The notes under the pieces were generated by a model. That model searched no databases. It saw only the letters and a list, made by a program, of their open reading frames with translations, and was not told the origin of the DNA. The position numbers and the translations under genes are program-made. DNA of 36,059 nt from the NCBI GenBank assembly GCA_012842565.1, contig DUSO01000076.1, positions 1 to 36,059 of the forward strand, in the 5' to 3' direction. Numbering within the stretch: the stretch's first letter is position 1; each line of letters begins with the position of its first letter. Source of the DNA: Bacillota bacterium (lineage in GTDB: Bacteria; Bacillota; SHA-98; Ch115). Below, piece by piece: positions 1 through 8,801 of this stretch.

Positions 1-1419
1 ACGGCGTCCGCCACTCTTGTCGGTTTTCTGTATTCATTTGCCATGGTCCGCGGGAGATTCCCATTAAAACCCGTATTTCGGGCATTAGCCATCCTTCCTC
101 TTATGTCTCCTCCTTTCATCGTGGCATTGTCGTATATTCTCTTATTCGGGGGCAGGGGACTCGTGACCTACCATCTTTTGGGCAAGACCTATAATATCTA
201 CGGTTGGCACGGGCTGTGGCTGGTCCAGACTATTTCATTCTTCCCGTACGCTTATCTCGTGATCGAGTCGGTTATCGCACGTCTGAATCCGACCCTTGAG
301 TATGCCGCGAAAGGCATGGGCGCCTCAGATTGGGAGATATTTCGGACCGTTATATGGCCCCTTGCGCGTCCGGGGATTGCCAACGCGGCCTTGCTCGTTG
401 CCATAAACGTTTTGGCGGATTTCGGCAATCCGATAATGATAGCCGGCCAGTTTGCGGTGCTACCCACGGAGGCGTATATGCAGATATCAGGGTGGTACGA
501 TCTGCCTGCAGCAGCCGTCCTCTGTACCATCCTCCTTGTGCCCGCGCTCGTTTTCTTCATCGCGCAGAATTATTGGATAGGCAGGCGAAGTTATGTCACG
601 GTCACGGGACGGGGGTCTACAATCGCTGCACCACCTCTTGCAGGGATAGGGAATGCCGCCCTTTTTGCGTTCTGCTGCCTTGTAGGGCTTATCATCGCAA
701 GTGTATATGGGGTCCTCGCTGCAGGTGCATTCACGAGGGCCTGGGGAGCCGACTGGCGCATCTCCCTTGAACATTGGGATTACGTCATTTTCAGGGGTAG
801 AGAAGTTTACAATAGCTTCCTATATTCGCTTTTGGCTGCCGCCTGCGGGGCAGTACTTTCGATTCTCGCTGCCTATCTTCTTCAGAGGAAGGATTTTCCG
901 GCGAGAAGGGTCCTGGACTTTACAGCCACACTTCCTGCCGCCGTCCCCGGCATATTCCTGGGATTAGGATACCTACTTAGCTTCAACAATCTTCCCCTCA
1001 AGCTTACGGGGACAGCAGCCATAATCATACTGGCATTCATATTCTGGAACTTGCCTAATGGCTACCGCGCAGGGGTTTCCTCACTTCAGCAGGTAGATAG
1101 GTCGATCGAGGAAGCAGCGGCGAGCCTTGGCGCGAGCTCTATGAAGACATTCAAGGATGTCGTTTTGCCATTGCTGCGGGCGCCGTTCAGTGCCGCGTTT
1201 GCCGTCACCTTCGTAAGGTCGATAACCGCACTGAGCGTGGTGATATTCATAGTCTCTCCCAGGAGGACCGTGGCGACGATATCTATCCTTGGTCTTGTCG
1301 AACAGGGCTACTGGGGCAGGGCAGCCGCATATACTACTGCCCTTATTGTTGCGGCTTTTGCCATCCTTGGGGTTACATCCCTAGTATCCAGACAAAGCAG
1401 GTCCATATTCCAGGTTTAG
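1..1419 (+). CDS. Two-domain ABC transporter permease (FbpB/ThiP type), 5' partial
   Basis: Inner-membrane permease of an ABC importer of the iron(III)/thiamine/phosphonate/polyamine class. The frame is open to base 1, so the ATG at 43 is internal and the true start lies outside the window. Two homologous halves are visible, each with an EAA loop that contacts the ATPase: EYAAKGMGASDWEIFRTVIWPLARPG in the first half and EEAAASLGASSMKTFKDVVLPLLRAP in the second. Many hydrophobic membrane segments surround them. Such fused permeases normally work as FbpB-like proteins with one ATPase and one binding protein. The ATPase follows 49 bases downstream; the binding protein is probably just upstream, outside the window. 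The substrate cannot be read from this part; ferric iron, thiamine, 2-aminoethylphosphonate or a sugar phosphate are all possible. Confidence 0.9.
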   Translation, partial: TASATLVGFLYSFAMVRGRFPLKPVFRALAILPLMSPPFIVALSYILLFGGRGLVTYHLLGKTYNIYGWHGLWLVQTISFFPYAYLVIESVIARLNPTLEYAAKGMGASDWEIFRTVIWPLARPGIANAALLVAINVLADFGNPIMIAGQFAVLPTEAYMQISGWYDLPAAAVLCTILLVPALVFFIAQNYWIGRRSYVTVTGRGSTIAAPPLAGIGNAALFAFCCLVGLIIASVYGVLAAGAFTRAWGADWRISLEHWDYVIFRGREVYNSFLYSLLAAACGAVLSILAAYLLQRKDFPARRVLDFTATLPAAVPGIFLGLGYLLSFNNLPLKLTGTAAIIILAFIFWNLPNGYRAGVSSLQQVDRSIEEAAASLGASSMKTFKDVVLPLLRAPFSAAFAVTFVRSITALSVVIFIVSPRRTVATISILGLVEQGYWGRAAAYTTALIVAAFAILGVTSLVSRQSRSIFQV

Positions 1420-1468
1420 ATTCTGAGAGTAAACGCGGTATGGTTTTGCTTTCACACGGGGGTGAGTA

Positions 1469-2575
1469 ATGATGGAGAGTTATGTCCGGCTCGAAGGGGT
1501 AGTCAAACGGTTCGGAGAAACGATAGCTGTGAACAACGTTTACCTCGACATTCCCAAGGGGAGCTTCACAACACTCCTGGGGCCAAGTGGTTGCGGGAAG
1601 ACCACCACCCTCCGAATGATAGCCGGTTTTTATGATGTAGATGAAGGGCGAATCTACATTGGCGATCGCATGGTCAATCAGATCCCTCCTCACCTGAGGA
1701 ACATCGGCATGGTCTTTCAGGATTATGCCCTCTTCCCACACATGACGGTCTTCGAGAATGTATCCTACGGGCTGAGAATTCGAAGGGAATCAAGGGATAG
1801 GTTAGCCCAGAAGGTCAGGGAAATGCTTGACTTTGTGGGGCTGAGTGGCCTCGACAAGAGGTACCCCAACCAACTCTCCGGCGGGCAGCAACAAAGGGTA
1901 GCTTTGGCGCGTGCTCTTGCGACGGGTCCCGATGTCCTCTTGCTGGACGAGCCCCTCAGCAACCTCGACGCAAAGCTGCGGGTATCCGTCAGGCGGGAAC
2001 TCAGAGAGGTCCAACGGCGACTGGGGATAACCGTGATTTATGTGACTCATGACCAGGATGAGGCCCTTGAGCTTTCGGATTCAATAGCTGTCATGAATAA
2101 GGGCATCGTTGTCCAGGTAGGAACGCCCTGGGAGATCTATTTCCAGCCCCGGAGCCGGTTCGTCGCGGATTTTGTGGGTGCGGTAAACTTCCTGGCGGGT
2201 ACCGTGACTCGGAGGCTCGGGACTATCGCTGAGGTAGCAAGTGAGGCGGGCCTGATACTGGCCCGCGACCCGGATGGGATAGCCCAGCCTGGCGGGAAGG
2301 CCCTCGTAGCATTTCGCCCGGAGTGCGTGGAAATCTCGACACAACAGGACAACGGCGAGGGTACCACCGCATCGGGCGATAGTGACCTGGTTACTGTTTT
2401 CCGTGGGAAGATCAGGTCGAGGTCCTTTCTTGGCCGCATGGTGAGGTATTGGATAGAGGTGCCGGGAAGAGAGATCATGGCTGATGTTTCTGATCCGGGA
2501 AGTCGCGGCATACTGGAGGGCGAGGTAAATGTGAAAATCAAGAATGATAAGGTGCGTATCGTGTCAGAAGGCTAG
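1469..2575 (+). CDS. ABC transporter ATP-binding protein (PotA/FbpC/UgpC type)
   Basis: ATPase subunit of an importer, 368 aa. Walker A is GPSGCGKTT near residue 38, the signature is [15 protein letters not shown], Walker B is VLLLDEPLSNLD, and the switch histidine is in YVTHDQDEALELSD. About 120 residues after the ATPase core fit a TOBE-type C-terminal domain, including VAFRPECVEIS. A GGGGGTGAG ribosome site sits just before a tandem ATG-ATG, so translation may start at 1469 or 1472. It follows the two-domain permease by 49 bases and is its natural partner. ATPases of this class are often shared, so it could also energise the ATPase-less sugar transporter at 6438-9662. That is inference. Confidence 0.93.
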   Translation: MMESYVRLEGVVKRFGETIAVNNVYLDIPKGSFTTLLGPSGCGKTTTLRMIAGFYDVDEGRIYIGDRMVNQIPPHLRNIGMVFQDYALFPHMTVFENVSYGLRIRRESRDRLAQKVREMLDFVGLSGLDKRYPNQLSGGQQQRVALARALATGPDVLLLDEPLSNLDAKLRVSVRRELREVQRRLGITVIYVTHDQDEALELSDSIAVMNKGIVVQVGTPWEIYFQPRSRFVADFVGAVNFLAGTVTRRLGTIAEVASEAGLILARDPDGIAQPGGKALVAFRPECVEISTQQDNGEGTTASGDSDLVTVFRGKIRSRSFLGRMVRYWIEVPGREIMADVSDPGSRGILEGEVNVKIKNDKVRIVSEG

Positions 2576-2624
2576 GTCTAAAGGGCGGTGATCTGTTTAT
2601 CTACGGTACCGGAGGCGGGTCATC

Positions 2625-3794
2625 TTGGGGTACAGTAAACGCTGGCTCAATTCCGTGATCGACTATATTGTCTCGTTCTCTCCTCTGGACATGGGGCGAG
2701 CCTCAACTCTTGTGAAAAGGGAATTGGAATACATCGAAAATGAGGTCAGTGCTATTGAAGACCACAGTCTCATGAAGGCCTGCATGATTGCCATGCGCCA
2801 GCCATTGCCTTTATTCCTGGCAAGTCCGGCTGTTTCATCATCTGGAACGGATGGGATCCCTCTCCACGGGCGGCAGGGAACCCCCGAAGATATAGTCCTC
2901 AGGCTGAAAGAAGCCGGGTTCTTGCACGAAGGCCTGACTGCCGCGGACATTTTCCCCCCGGCGGCATTGACTTCTACGTCACAGATTTCGTTTGAGGCCG
3001 CGGCCGGCAGCGGGATGGGACGCCACCATGCGTATCCCGGCGGACTTGTGGTGCACGTGGCGAGCAACCTTCGCCGTTGCCTCGACCAGGCGAGAGCATA
3101 TGGCGACATCTATGGGATCAAGCTAAGGCGGGACATACTGGTGGCAGCATGTATCTTTCATGACTGCATGAAGCCCTACGCCCTTCAGTGGATGCCAAAC
3201 GGTCTCCCTTGCCCCGAGGCTATGATAGCAGGGGAGGGCGCCCATCATGTTATGAGCTTGGCTCAAACAATAGCGATAGGGGTCGACCCGATGACTTTGA
3301 CGGCCGCAGCTTCCGCCCCCAGAGACCCAGGTCAAGCCCGGGGAGAAGTAGCGTCGTTCATCGCGGCGGCTTGTTTATTGGCGGGTGTTGAACCAGAGCA
3401 ATCAGGTGCTGTCTTCAACGCATGCATCAGTGACGGGGGTAACCAGGCGGGGTGCATGCAACCCGGCAACCCTTATCCCAAGGCGGGTGCTTGGAGCCTC
3501 TCTTATCCCGGTCTGGTCGAGTATTGGTTGATTTACCTATCTGACAGTGACTACGCCCTGACAAATTCTGCAGCATCAACCGTGGAATCAGCATTTTCTC
3601 ATCTTGCTGTAGAGCAATATGGTTTTTCCCACTCTGATTTGGCATCGCCCCGTTTCCGCCAGTTTAGGAATTTTGTCTTTTCACAACTGTCGTCGGAGTA
3701 CCTTTACTGGAAGCTTACGGTTTACGGGAAGGATGCATTTCGCGAAGATATAGACAAGACCATTCGCCAGGTATGTATGATGAATCTCATTTAA
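2625..3794 (+). CDS. HD-domain protein, probable metal-dependent phosphohydrolase
   Basis: Protein of 389 aa with the metal-binding pattern of HD phosphohydrolases: HHAYPGGL near residues 134-141, the HD pair at 179-180 in FHDCMK, and GAHH at 205-208. The HHAYPGGL stretch resembles the HD domain of YhaM-type nucleases. The N-terminal 100 residues and the C-terminal 150 are not recognised. A TTG start at 2625 has a GGAGG site nine bases upstream. No signal peptide is evident, so it should be cytoplasmic. The stop lies only 20 bases before the preferred start of the phosphofructokinase gene, which suggests one transcript with translational coupling. The substrate is unknown; a nucleotide or phosphate ester is the family expectation. 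Confidence 0.7.
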   Translation: MGYSKRWLNSVIDYIVSFSPLDMGRASTLVKRELEYIENEVSAIEDHSLMKACMIAMRQPLPLFLASPAVSSSGTDGIPLHGRQGTPEDIVLRLKEAGFLHEGLTAADIFPPAALTSTSQISFEAAAGSGMGRHHAYPGGLVVHVASNLRRCLDQARAYGDIYGIKLRRDILVAACIFHDCMKPYALQWMPNGLPCPEAMIAGEGAHHVMSLAQTIAIGVDPMTLTAAASAPRDPGQARGEVASFIAAACLLAGVEPEQSGAVFNACISDGGNQAGCMQPGNPYPKAGAWSLSYPGLVEYWLIYLSDSDYALTNSAASTVESAFSHLAVEQYGFSHSDLASPRFRQFRNFVFSQLSSEYLYWKLTVYGKDAFREDIDKTIRQVCMMNLI

Positions 3795-3814
3795 CGGGTA
3801 AAGGGGAATCGGGG

Positions 3815-5026
3815 ATGGCAACGTGTATTGTGGCCCAGGCGGGGGGCCCTACTGCAGTCATAAACAGCACTCTTTATGGGATTATAGACGAGGCAAAAAG
3901 GGTGGGGATCCAGAGAATCCTCGGGGCGCGAGGCGGTATCAGGGGCGTTATCGAGGAGGATTTCGTTGAACTCGGGACTCTTGATCCAAGCACCCTCTCA
4001 CTCATCCGCACAACCCCGGGCGCGATCCTCGGGGGGTGTAGGCACAGGCTTTCCGATAGCGGCGCCGGCGTTTTAGAATTCCAGCGGATCATGCGTGTTC
4101 TGGATAGACATGATATCAGCTTCTTTTTCTACATTGGTGGGAATGATTCCATGGATACGGCGCTTAAAATCCAGAACGCATGCCAGGCAAATGGGCTCGA
4201 TATATCAGTGATCGGCATTCCCAAGACCGTGGACAATGATATCTGCCACACCGACCATTGTCCGGGCTACGGCAGCGCAGCCAAATTCATTGCTACCGCC
4301 GTCATCGAGGCTGGTCTCCACGCCCGCAGTATGTTCGCTGACGAAAAGGTCGTAATCCTGGAAACAGTGGGCCGGAACACCGGATGGCTTGCGGCTTCCT
4401 CTGCCCTTGCGAGGCGGAGGACTGATGACCCTCCGCATCTTGTATACCTTCCCGAGGTGGATTTCTCCGAGGACAAGTTTCTTGGGGACATAGATGAATG
4501 CGTCTCTACCTTGGGTGGAGCCTTTGTAGTCGTGGCAGAAGGGATCAGGACCCGTGATGGGCGTCTTTTGGGGGCGGTGGATGAAGGGAGAATGTCAGAT
4601 CCATTCGGTCATCCTCAATTGGGCGAAGCCGCCAGCCACCTATCGAGGCTTGTAAGGACGCATCTCGGGCTCAGTGTGCGATATGTGAAACTTGATATAT
4701 GTCAGCAGAGCGCAATACATCTCGCCTCACGTACAGACTGGGAGGAAGCAGCTATCGTAGGGAGACGGGCTGTGGACTATGCCATCGCCGGCAAGAGTGG
4801 TGTGATGGTGAGCCTGGAACGAGCTGAAGGGGAAGGCCCGGCAAAAACCGGGTGTGTACCGCTTGTTCATGTGGCCAACGTAGAGCGCAGGATACCGCTC
4901 GAGTGGATAGATTCCAGCGGGACGTTCGTGACGGACCAGTTCATCTCCTACCTATCTCCCCTGATCCTTGGAGAGGTCCCAATCCCTATGGAGGGGGGCT
5001 TGCCGGTATATGCTAAAATGCTCTAG
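3815..5026 (+). CDS. 6-phosphofructokinase, pyrophosphate-type sequence class
   Basis: Phosphorylates fructose 6-phosphate to fructose 1,6-bisphosphate in glycolysis; 403 aa from the chosen start. The N-terminal AQAGGPTAVINSTLYG is the phosphoryl-donor loop. GGNDS (108-112) and PKTVDND (136-142) carry the Asp and Lys that in this superfamily go with pyrophosphate rather than ATP; ATP enzymes have GGDGS and PGTIDND. The likely catalytic Asp is D140. GRNTGWLA binds substrate. The ORF track starts at 3773 inside the HD gene, but ATG 3815 has an AAGGGG site at good distance and begins exactly where family members do. Donor choice is inferred from these two residues only, and some GGND enzymes have not been tested biochemically. 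Confidence 0.88.
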   Translation: MATCIVAQAGGPTAVINSTLYGIIDEAKRVGIQRILGARGGIRGVIEEDFVELGTLDPSTLSLIRTTPGAILGGCRHRLSDSGAGVLEFQRIMRVLDRHDISFFFYIGGNDSMDTALKIQNACQANGLDISVIGIPKTVDNDICHTDHCPGYGSAAKFIATAVIEAGLHARSMFADEKVVILETVGRNTGWLAASSALARRRTDDPPHLVYLPEVDFSEDKFLGDIDECVSTLGGAFVVVAEGIRTRDGRLLGAVDEGRMSDPFGHPQLGEAASHLSRLVRTHLGLSVRYVKLDICQQSAIHLASRTDWEEAAIVGRRAVDYAIAGKSGVMVSLERAEGEGPAKTGCVPLVHVANVERRIPLEWIDSSGTFVTDQFISYLSPLILGEVPIPMEGGLPVYAKML

Positions 5027-5080
5027 CTGCAGTAGCCACGGCCCCTCTTAATTGTATCGTTATTTGGATCTCGGGTTTAG

Positions 5081-5114
5081 GAAACAAAGTATCATTTTGA
5101 TGATACTTTGTTTC
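5081..5114. terminator. Perfect 14-bp inverted repeat, terminator or operator
   Basis: The arms gaaacaaagtatca and tgatactttgtttc are perfectly complementary around a 6-base loop (ttttga). The element sits 55 bases after the phosphofructokinase stop and about 150 bases before the LacI gene. The stem is AT-rich and there is no clean T tract, so it is not a textbook intrinsic terminator. It also lacks the central CG usual for LacI-family operators. It could end the phosphofructokinase transcript or bind a dimeric regulator. Confidence 0.4.
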
Positions 5115-5260
5115 ATCAATTATCATCGGGGTTAGCACGTTTATATACCGCATCTTCGACAAGGCTCACGTTTCTAATGCAGGAATCTGACGACTAGCGG
5201 CGAATATATATAAAGCCATCAAATTGACACTATTACATCTTTTCAGGGGTCGGGATACAT

Positions 5261-6292
5261 TTGCGCATCACGATGGAACAAGTTGCAAACCATCTGGGTG
5301 TGTCGCGAAGCACTGTATGCCGGGTGATGAATGGGGCGCCGGGAGTGAAAGAAAGTACCAGACAAAGGGTCCTAAAGGCAATGGCCGACCTTGGATACCG
5401 GCCTCGAGGGGGACGGCTGGGGTTAGAGTCCGGCCGGATGATTGCGCTTGTGGCCGGGGAGATAAGTAACCCCACACATTCTGAGATAGCACAGGCAGTG
5501 GAGGACGTTACCAGTACTCTCGGCGGCACACTTATCTTGTGCAACACCGGCGACAGCCCTGAGAAGGAAGCCCGGTATGTGGACCTGCTTATCAGGAGGC
5601 AGGTGGACGGGATTGTATTCATATCAGTTCGAACTGACAGCGGGCCTACGTTAGAGAAGGTATCTGCCGCAGGCATACCGTTCATCATATGCGGGAGGAT
5701 GTTTGAAGACAGGCGTTATGACCTGGTGGCCGTTGACTTCGAGATGGGAGCCTATTTGGCAACATCGCACCTGGCACAGCTCGGACACAGGCGAATCGGC
5801 TATGTTTCAGGATCGAGCTACATCGCTTGTAGTAACGAGCGTCTTAAGGGTTATCGAAAGGCTCTGGAAGAATTCGGCATAGAGTACTCCGAAGACCTGA
5901 CTGTTGAAGGATTCTATACTCAAATAGGCGCATACAGGGCGGCTTTGCAGCTCTTGAGCAGGGAGTCAAGGCCCACTGCCGTTTTCGCTGCAAATGATCT
6001 AATGGCACTGGGCGTCTTGCAGGCGGCCCACGAGCTCGGACTGAGAGTCCCGGAGGATCTCGCTGTGGTGGGCTTCGATGATATCCCGATCGCGAGCCTC
6101 TTCTGTATAGAACTCACAACGATTCAGCACCCAATGTACGAGCTTGGCGCTTTGACAGCCAGGCTGCTTATGGAAAAGATAGAGCGTGGTCCCGACCAGC
6201 CATGGAATCCCCAAAGAATCATTCTGCCGCCGAAGCTGGTCATTCGGCGCACGTGCGGGGCTAGTATGGGTGGCCTCAGGAAGGCAATGTAA
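5261..6292 (+). CDS. LacI-family transcriptional regulator
   Basis: DNA-binding repressor of sugar genes, 343 aa, the usual LacI length. The N-terminal helix-turn-helix reads MEQVANHLGVSRSTVCRVMNG, with the hinge helix GAPGVKESTRQRVLKAMADLGYRP after it. The rest is a periplasmic-binding-protein-like sensor fold with the family landmarks PTAVFAANDLMALGVLQ and VPEDLAVVGFDD. TTG at 5261 has an AGGGG site 11 bases upstream; ATG at 5273 would lose only four residues. It lies 145 bases upstream of the sugar-binding-protein gene in the same direction and probably controls the 6438-11683 operon. The effector is not identifiable. Confidence 0.93.
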   Translation: MRITMEQVANHLGVSRSTVCRVMNGAPGVKESTRQRVLKAMADLGYRPRGGRLGLESGRMIALVAGEISNPTHSEIAQAVEDVTSTLGGTLILCNTGDSPEKEARYVDLLIRRQVDGIVFISVRTDSGPTLEKVSAAGIPFIICGRMFEDRRYDLVAVDFEMGAYLATSHLAQLGHRRIGYVSGSSYIACSNERLKGYRKALEEFGIEYSEDLTVEGFYTQIGAYRAALQLLSRESRPTAVFAANDLMALGVLQAAHELGLRVPEDLAVVGFDDIPIASLFCIELTTIQHPMYELGALTARLLMEKIERGPDQPWNPQRIILPPKLVIRRTCGASMGGLRKAM

Positions 6293-6437
6293 GGGCAATG
6301 GCAGAGGACGGCGTGGCGAAATCCTGAACCGCGAGAGAAGGGGGTGATACCACCATACAGATCGGTTGGTAAGGTATAGATGGAGGTCCTCTATGGAGAG
6401 AATTGCCCGAATCTACTGACGAGGAGGCTACATCGAG

Positions 6438-7739
6438 ATGAGACGGGGATTTCGGATCATAGTGTTTGCTATGGTGACGCTGGTTCTCATTTTTAGTGTT
6501 TGGGTCAACGCCGCATCGCCTCCGAAACCCAAAGAGCTCTCAATCGCCGCGGTGTCGGGCGTGGAGGTCCGGGGGCTCAAGGCGATCGCTCCCATCTGGG
6601 AGAAGGAAACGGGCATAAAGCTAAAGATTATCGAATATCCTTATGCAAGCCTCTATGAAAAGATCGTGACAGCGTTTCAAGCCAATGTTTCCACGTTTGA
6701 CCTGATCATGCTGGATGACCCATGGATGCCCAAGTTCTGTTCGTCCGGTTGGTTGGTGCCGCTCGACAAGGAGTTTGGCTACACCAAGGATCCCGATATA
6801 TTCCAGGTAGTTTACGATCTTGGTTCGTGGCCTCCACCACGGGGTCCTGTCCCTCCTGGTGAGAAGGGTAAACCCCGGCACCTTTACGGAATCACCCTTG
6901 TGGGTAACGTAGAAATATTCATGTACAGGAAGGACCTGGTCCCAGAACCCAAGACATGGGCAGAGGTCCTGGCAAACGGCAAGAAGATCCACAATGCCTC
7001 CAAGCCGCTTTACGGGTTTGTCATCAGAGGGGCGAAGGGCAATCCGGTCATTTCCGAATTCACCCCGATCCTAATGGCGTTCGGAGGCCGAATATTTGAT
7101 GACAACTGGAAGGTAGTGCTCAACTCTCCTGAATCGATCGCAGCCCTGAAGTTCTTCGCGGAAGATCTGAAGGCAATCTCTCAGCCCGGGTGTGACGCCT
7201 ATGATGCTGGAGAACGGGCACAGGAAGTGGCGGCAGGACGCGGGGCTCAAGCGGAGGTATGGCCCGCCGAAGTAACTGATATAGTGGAGAATCCGGAAGT
7301 GTCAAAGGTTGTTGGTAAGATGGCGTATACGGTTGTCCCGGCCGGTCCCACTGGAGTCCGTGCGCCTCTTATGGGCAACTGGCTTCTTGCCATTCCCAAG
7401 GCCTCCGCTAATAAGCACTGGGCCTACGAATTTATCACCTGGGCAACGAGTGCTAGGATTCAAAAGATCTATGCGGAGAACGGCGGCATCCCGTTCAGGC
7501 GCTCTATCCTTATGGATCCGGAGCTTAACAAGAAATATCCCTTGTTCCAGGCAATGGCCCGCTCCCTGGAGGCGCCCGCCCAGTGGCGGCCTCGTACACA
7601 GGACTGGTTTGCAGCTGAGGCAATCCTTGGGACTTACGTAAACGGGACACTTGCCGGGCAGTACAAGCCGGAAGAGGCGATAGCTAAGGCGGCAGCCGAA
7701 ATCCAGAAGTACATGGAGGAAGCGGGATACTACAAGTAA
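6438..7739 (+). CDS. Extracellular sugar-binding protein of ABC transporter
   Basis: Captures a carbohydrate outside the cell and delivers it to the permeases encoded next; 433 aa, normal for family 1 solute-binding proteins. The first 25 residues are a signal peptide (basic RRGFR, hydrophobic core, cleavage near VNAAS). No lipobox cysteine is seen, which is unusual for a Gram-positive binding protein; anchoring may be by an uncleaved signal or a different envelope. Family features include IWEKETGIKLKIIEYPYASLYEKI and LIMLDDPWMPKF. GAGGAGG lies ten bases before the ATG. It is the first structural gene after the LacI regulator. The substrate is unknown. Confidence 0.9.
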   Translation: MRRGFRIIVFAMVTLVLIFSVWVNAASPPKPKELSIAAVSGVEVRGLKAIAPIWEKETGIKLKIIEYPYASLYEKIVTAFQANVSTFDLIMLDDPWMPKFCSSGWLVPLDKEFGYTKDPDIFQVVYDLGSWPPPRGPVPPGEKGKPRHLYGITLVGNVEIFMYRKDLVPEPKTWAEVLANGKKIHNASKPLYGFVIRGAKGNPVISEFTPILMAFGGRIFDDNWKVVLNSPESIAALKFFAEDLKAISQPGCDAYDAGERAQEVAAGRGAQAEVWPAEVTDIVENPEVSKVVGKMAYTVVPAGPTGVRAPLMGNWLLAIPKASANKHWAYEFITWATSARIQKIYAENGGIPFRRSILMDPELNKKYPLFQAMARSLEAPAQWRPRTQDWFAAEAILGTYVNGTLAGQYKPEEAIAKAAAEIQKYMEEAGYYK

Positions 7740-7810
7740 GTAACTCGCAGTTGAGGGTCCCCGGGAGACCTGCCAATACGGCAAGCGGGGGCATGGGAAG
7801 ACACTAGCGC

Positions 7811-7845
7811 ATGCGGGCGCCTTGCATTTCCGCAGGCGCCCGCAT
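7811..7845 (+). promoter_or_regulatory. Strong intercistronic hairpin between binding-protein and permease genes
   Basis: Arms atgcgggcgcc (7811-7821) and ggcgcccgcat (7835-7845) pair over 11 bp. A further tgc/gca pairing inside is offset by one bulged base. There is no T tract after it. Hairpins at this place in sugar transporter operons usually protect the binding-protein mRNA or lower read-through into the permease genes. Confidence 0.55.
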
Positions 7846-7873
7846 AAGACCATGCCATGAAGGAGTGAGGCCG

Positions 7874-8764
7874 GTGTCTTTGGCCATAAAGGGGCGCCAG
7901 GTTGCAGAAAGGAAGCTAGCCATATACCTTCTTGCCCTTCCCATCGCCTTTCTTCTCTCAGTTACAGTATATCCTCTACTCCATACCATAAGTTTGAGCG
8001 TGCACGACTTCCGCACGGGGGCCTTTGTTGGGACTCAGAACTTTCTTCGGGCGTTCAACGATCCTGCTCTGGTTGCATCGGTGCGCGTAACGGTCATATA
8101 TGTCTGTGTGGCGGTTTTATCTGAGGCTGTCCTGGGCCTGCTTGCAGCAGTAGTGATAAACAGGAGTGTCTCGAGCCCACTACTCCGGGGACTCATCTAT
8201 TCTGTCATGATCGTGCCTATGGTTACTCCCAGCGTAGCCGCCGGCGTCATTGCCAGGCTGATCTATATTCCAGGTTATGGCATCCTGAACTATGTCTTGA
8301 GGGCGGCGGGAATTATCAGCCGGGATGTCCTCTGGTTGTCGACCCCGTCAAGCGCCATGTTCTGTGTCCTTTCAGTTGATATCTGGCAATGGACCCCGTT
8401 CGTCTTCCTGGTCCTGTTTGCGGGCCTTACTGCTGTACCCAGGGACATAGTCGAAGCCGCCCTCGTTGATGGTGCATCCGGAGTTGAGTTGTTTCGTTAT
8501 GTAGAGCTACCCTTTCTTAAGAACCTCTTGCTGATGGTAGTCATGTTCCGCTTCGCCGATACATTCAGGGTCTTCGACCATGTTATGGCTTTAACCGGCG
8601 GGGGACCCGGCTCAGCCACCGAGTTCCTCAGCGTATACTTGTACAGGATCGCGTTCAAGTTCTGGAATCTCAACTATGCTGCAGCGATCGCGATCTTCGT
8701 GGTTATTGTGGCCAGCATCCTCATGTATTTTCTGGGGAAGGTCCTGACCTCTGAGGTAGCTTGA
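7874..8764 (+). CDS. Sugar ABC transporter permease (MalF type)
   Basis: First of two membrane subunits of the sugar importer, 296 aa from the preferred start. Six hydrophobic segments are visible, beginning with LAIYLLALPIAFLLSVTVYPLL. The cytoplasmic EAA loop reads EAALVDGASGVELFRYVELPFLKN and the MalF-type end carries ALTGGGPGSATEFLSVYLYRIAF. The ORF track starts at 7811 inside the hairpin, but GTG 7874 has AGGAG eight bases upstream and yields the normal family N terminus (SLAIKGRQVAERKLAIYL). It is followed by its MalG partner after 37 bases. No ATPase gene is present in this operon. Confidence 0.93.
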   Translation: MSLAIKGRQVAERKLAIYLLALPIAFLLSVTVYPLLHTISLSVHDFRTGAFVGTQNFLRAFNDPALVASVRVTVIYVCVAVLSEAVLGLLAAVVINRSVSSPLLRGLIYSVMIVPMVTPSVAAGVIARLIYIPGYGILNYVLRAAGIISRDVLWLSTPSSAMFCVLSVDIWQWTPFVFLVLFAGLTAVPRDIVEAALVDGASGVELFRYVELPFLKNLLLMVVMFRFADTFRVFDHVMALTGGGPGSATEFLSVYLYRIAFKFWNLNYAAAIAIFVVIVASILMYFLGKVLTSEVA

Positions 8765-8801
8765 GATCCAGGCGGGGATTCCGCATCGGAGAAGGTGATG
8801 A

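Noticed and set aside
43-1419. ATG 43 as the start of the first permease
   Set aside because: The frame is open to base 1 with protein-like translation (GFLYSFAMVRG), so the gene is cut by the window edge.
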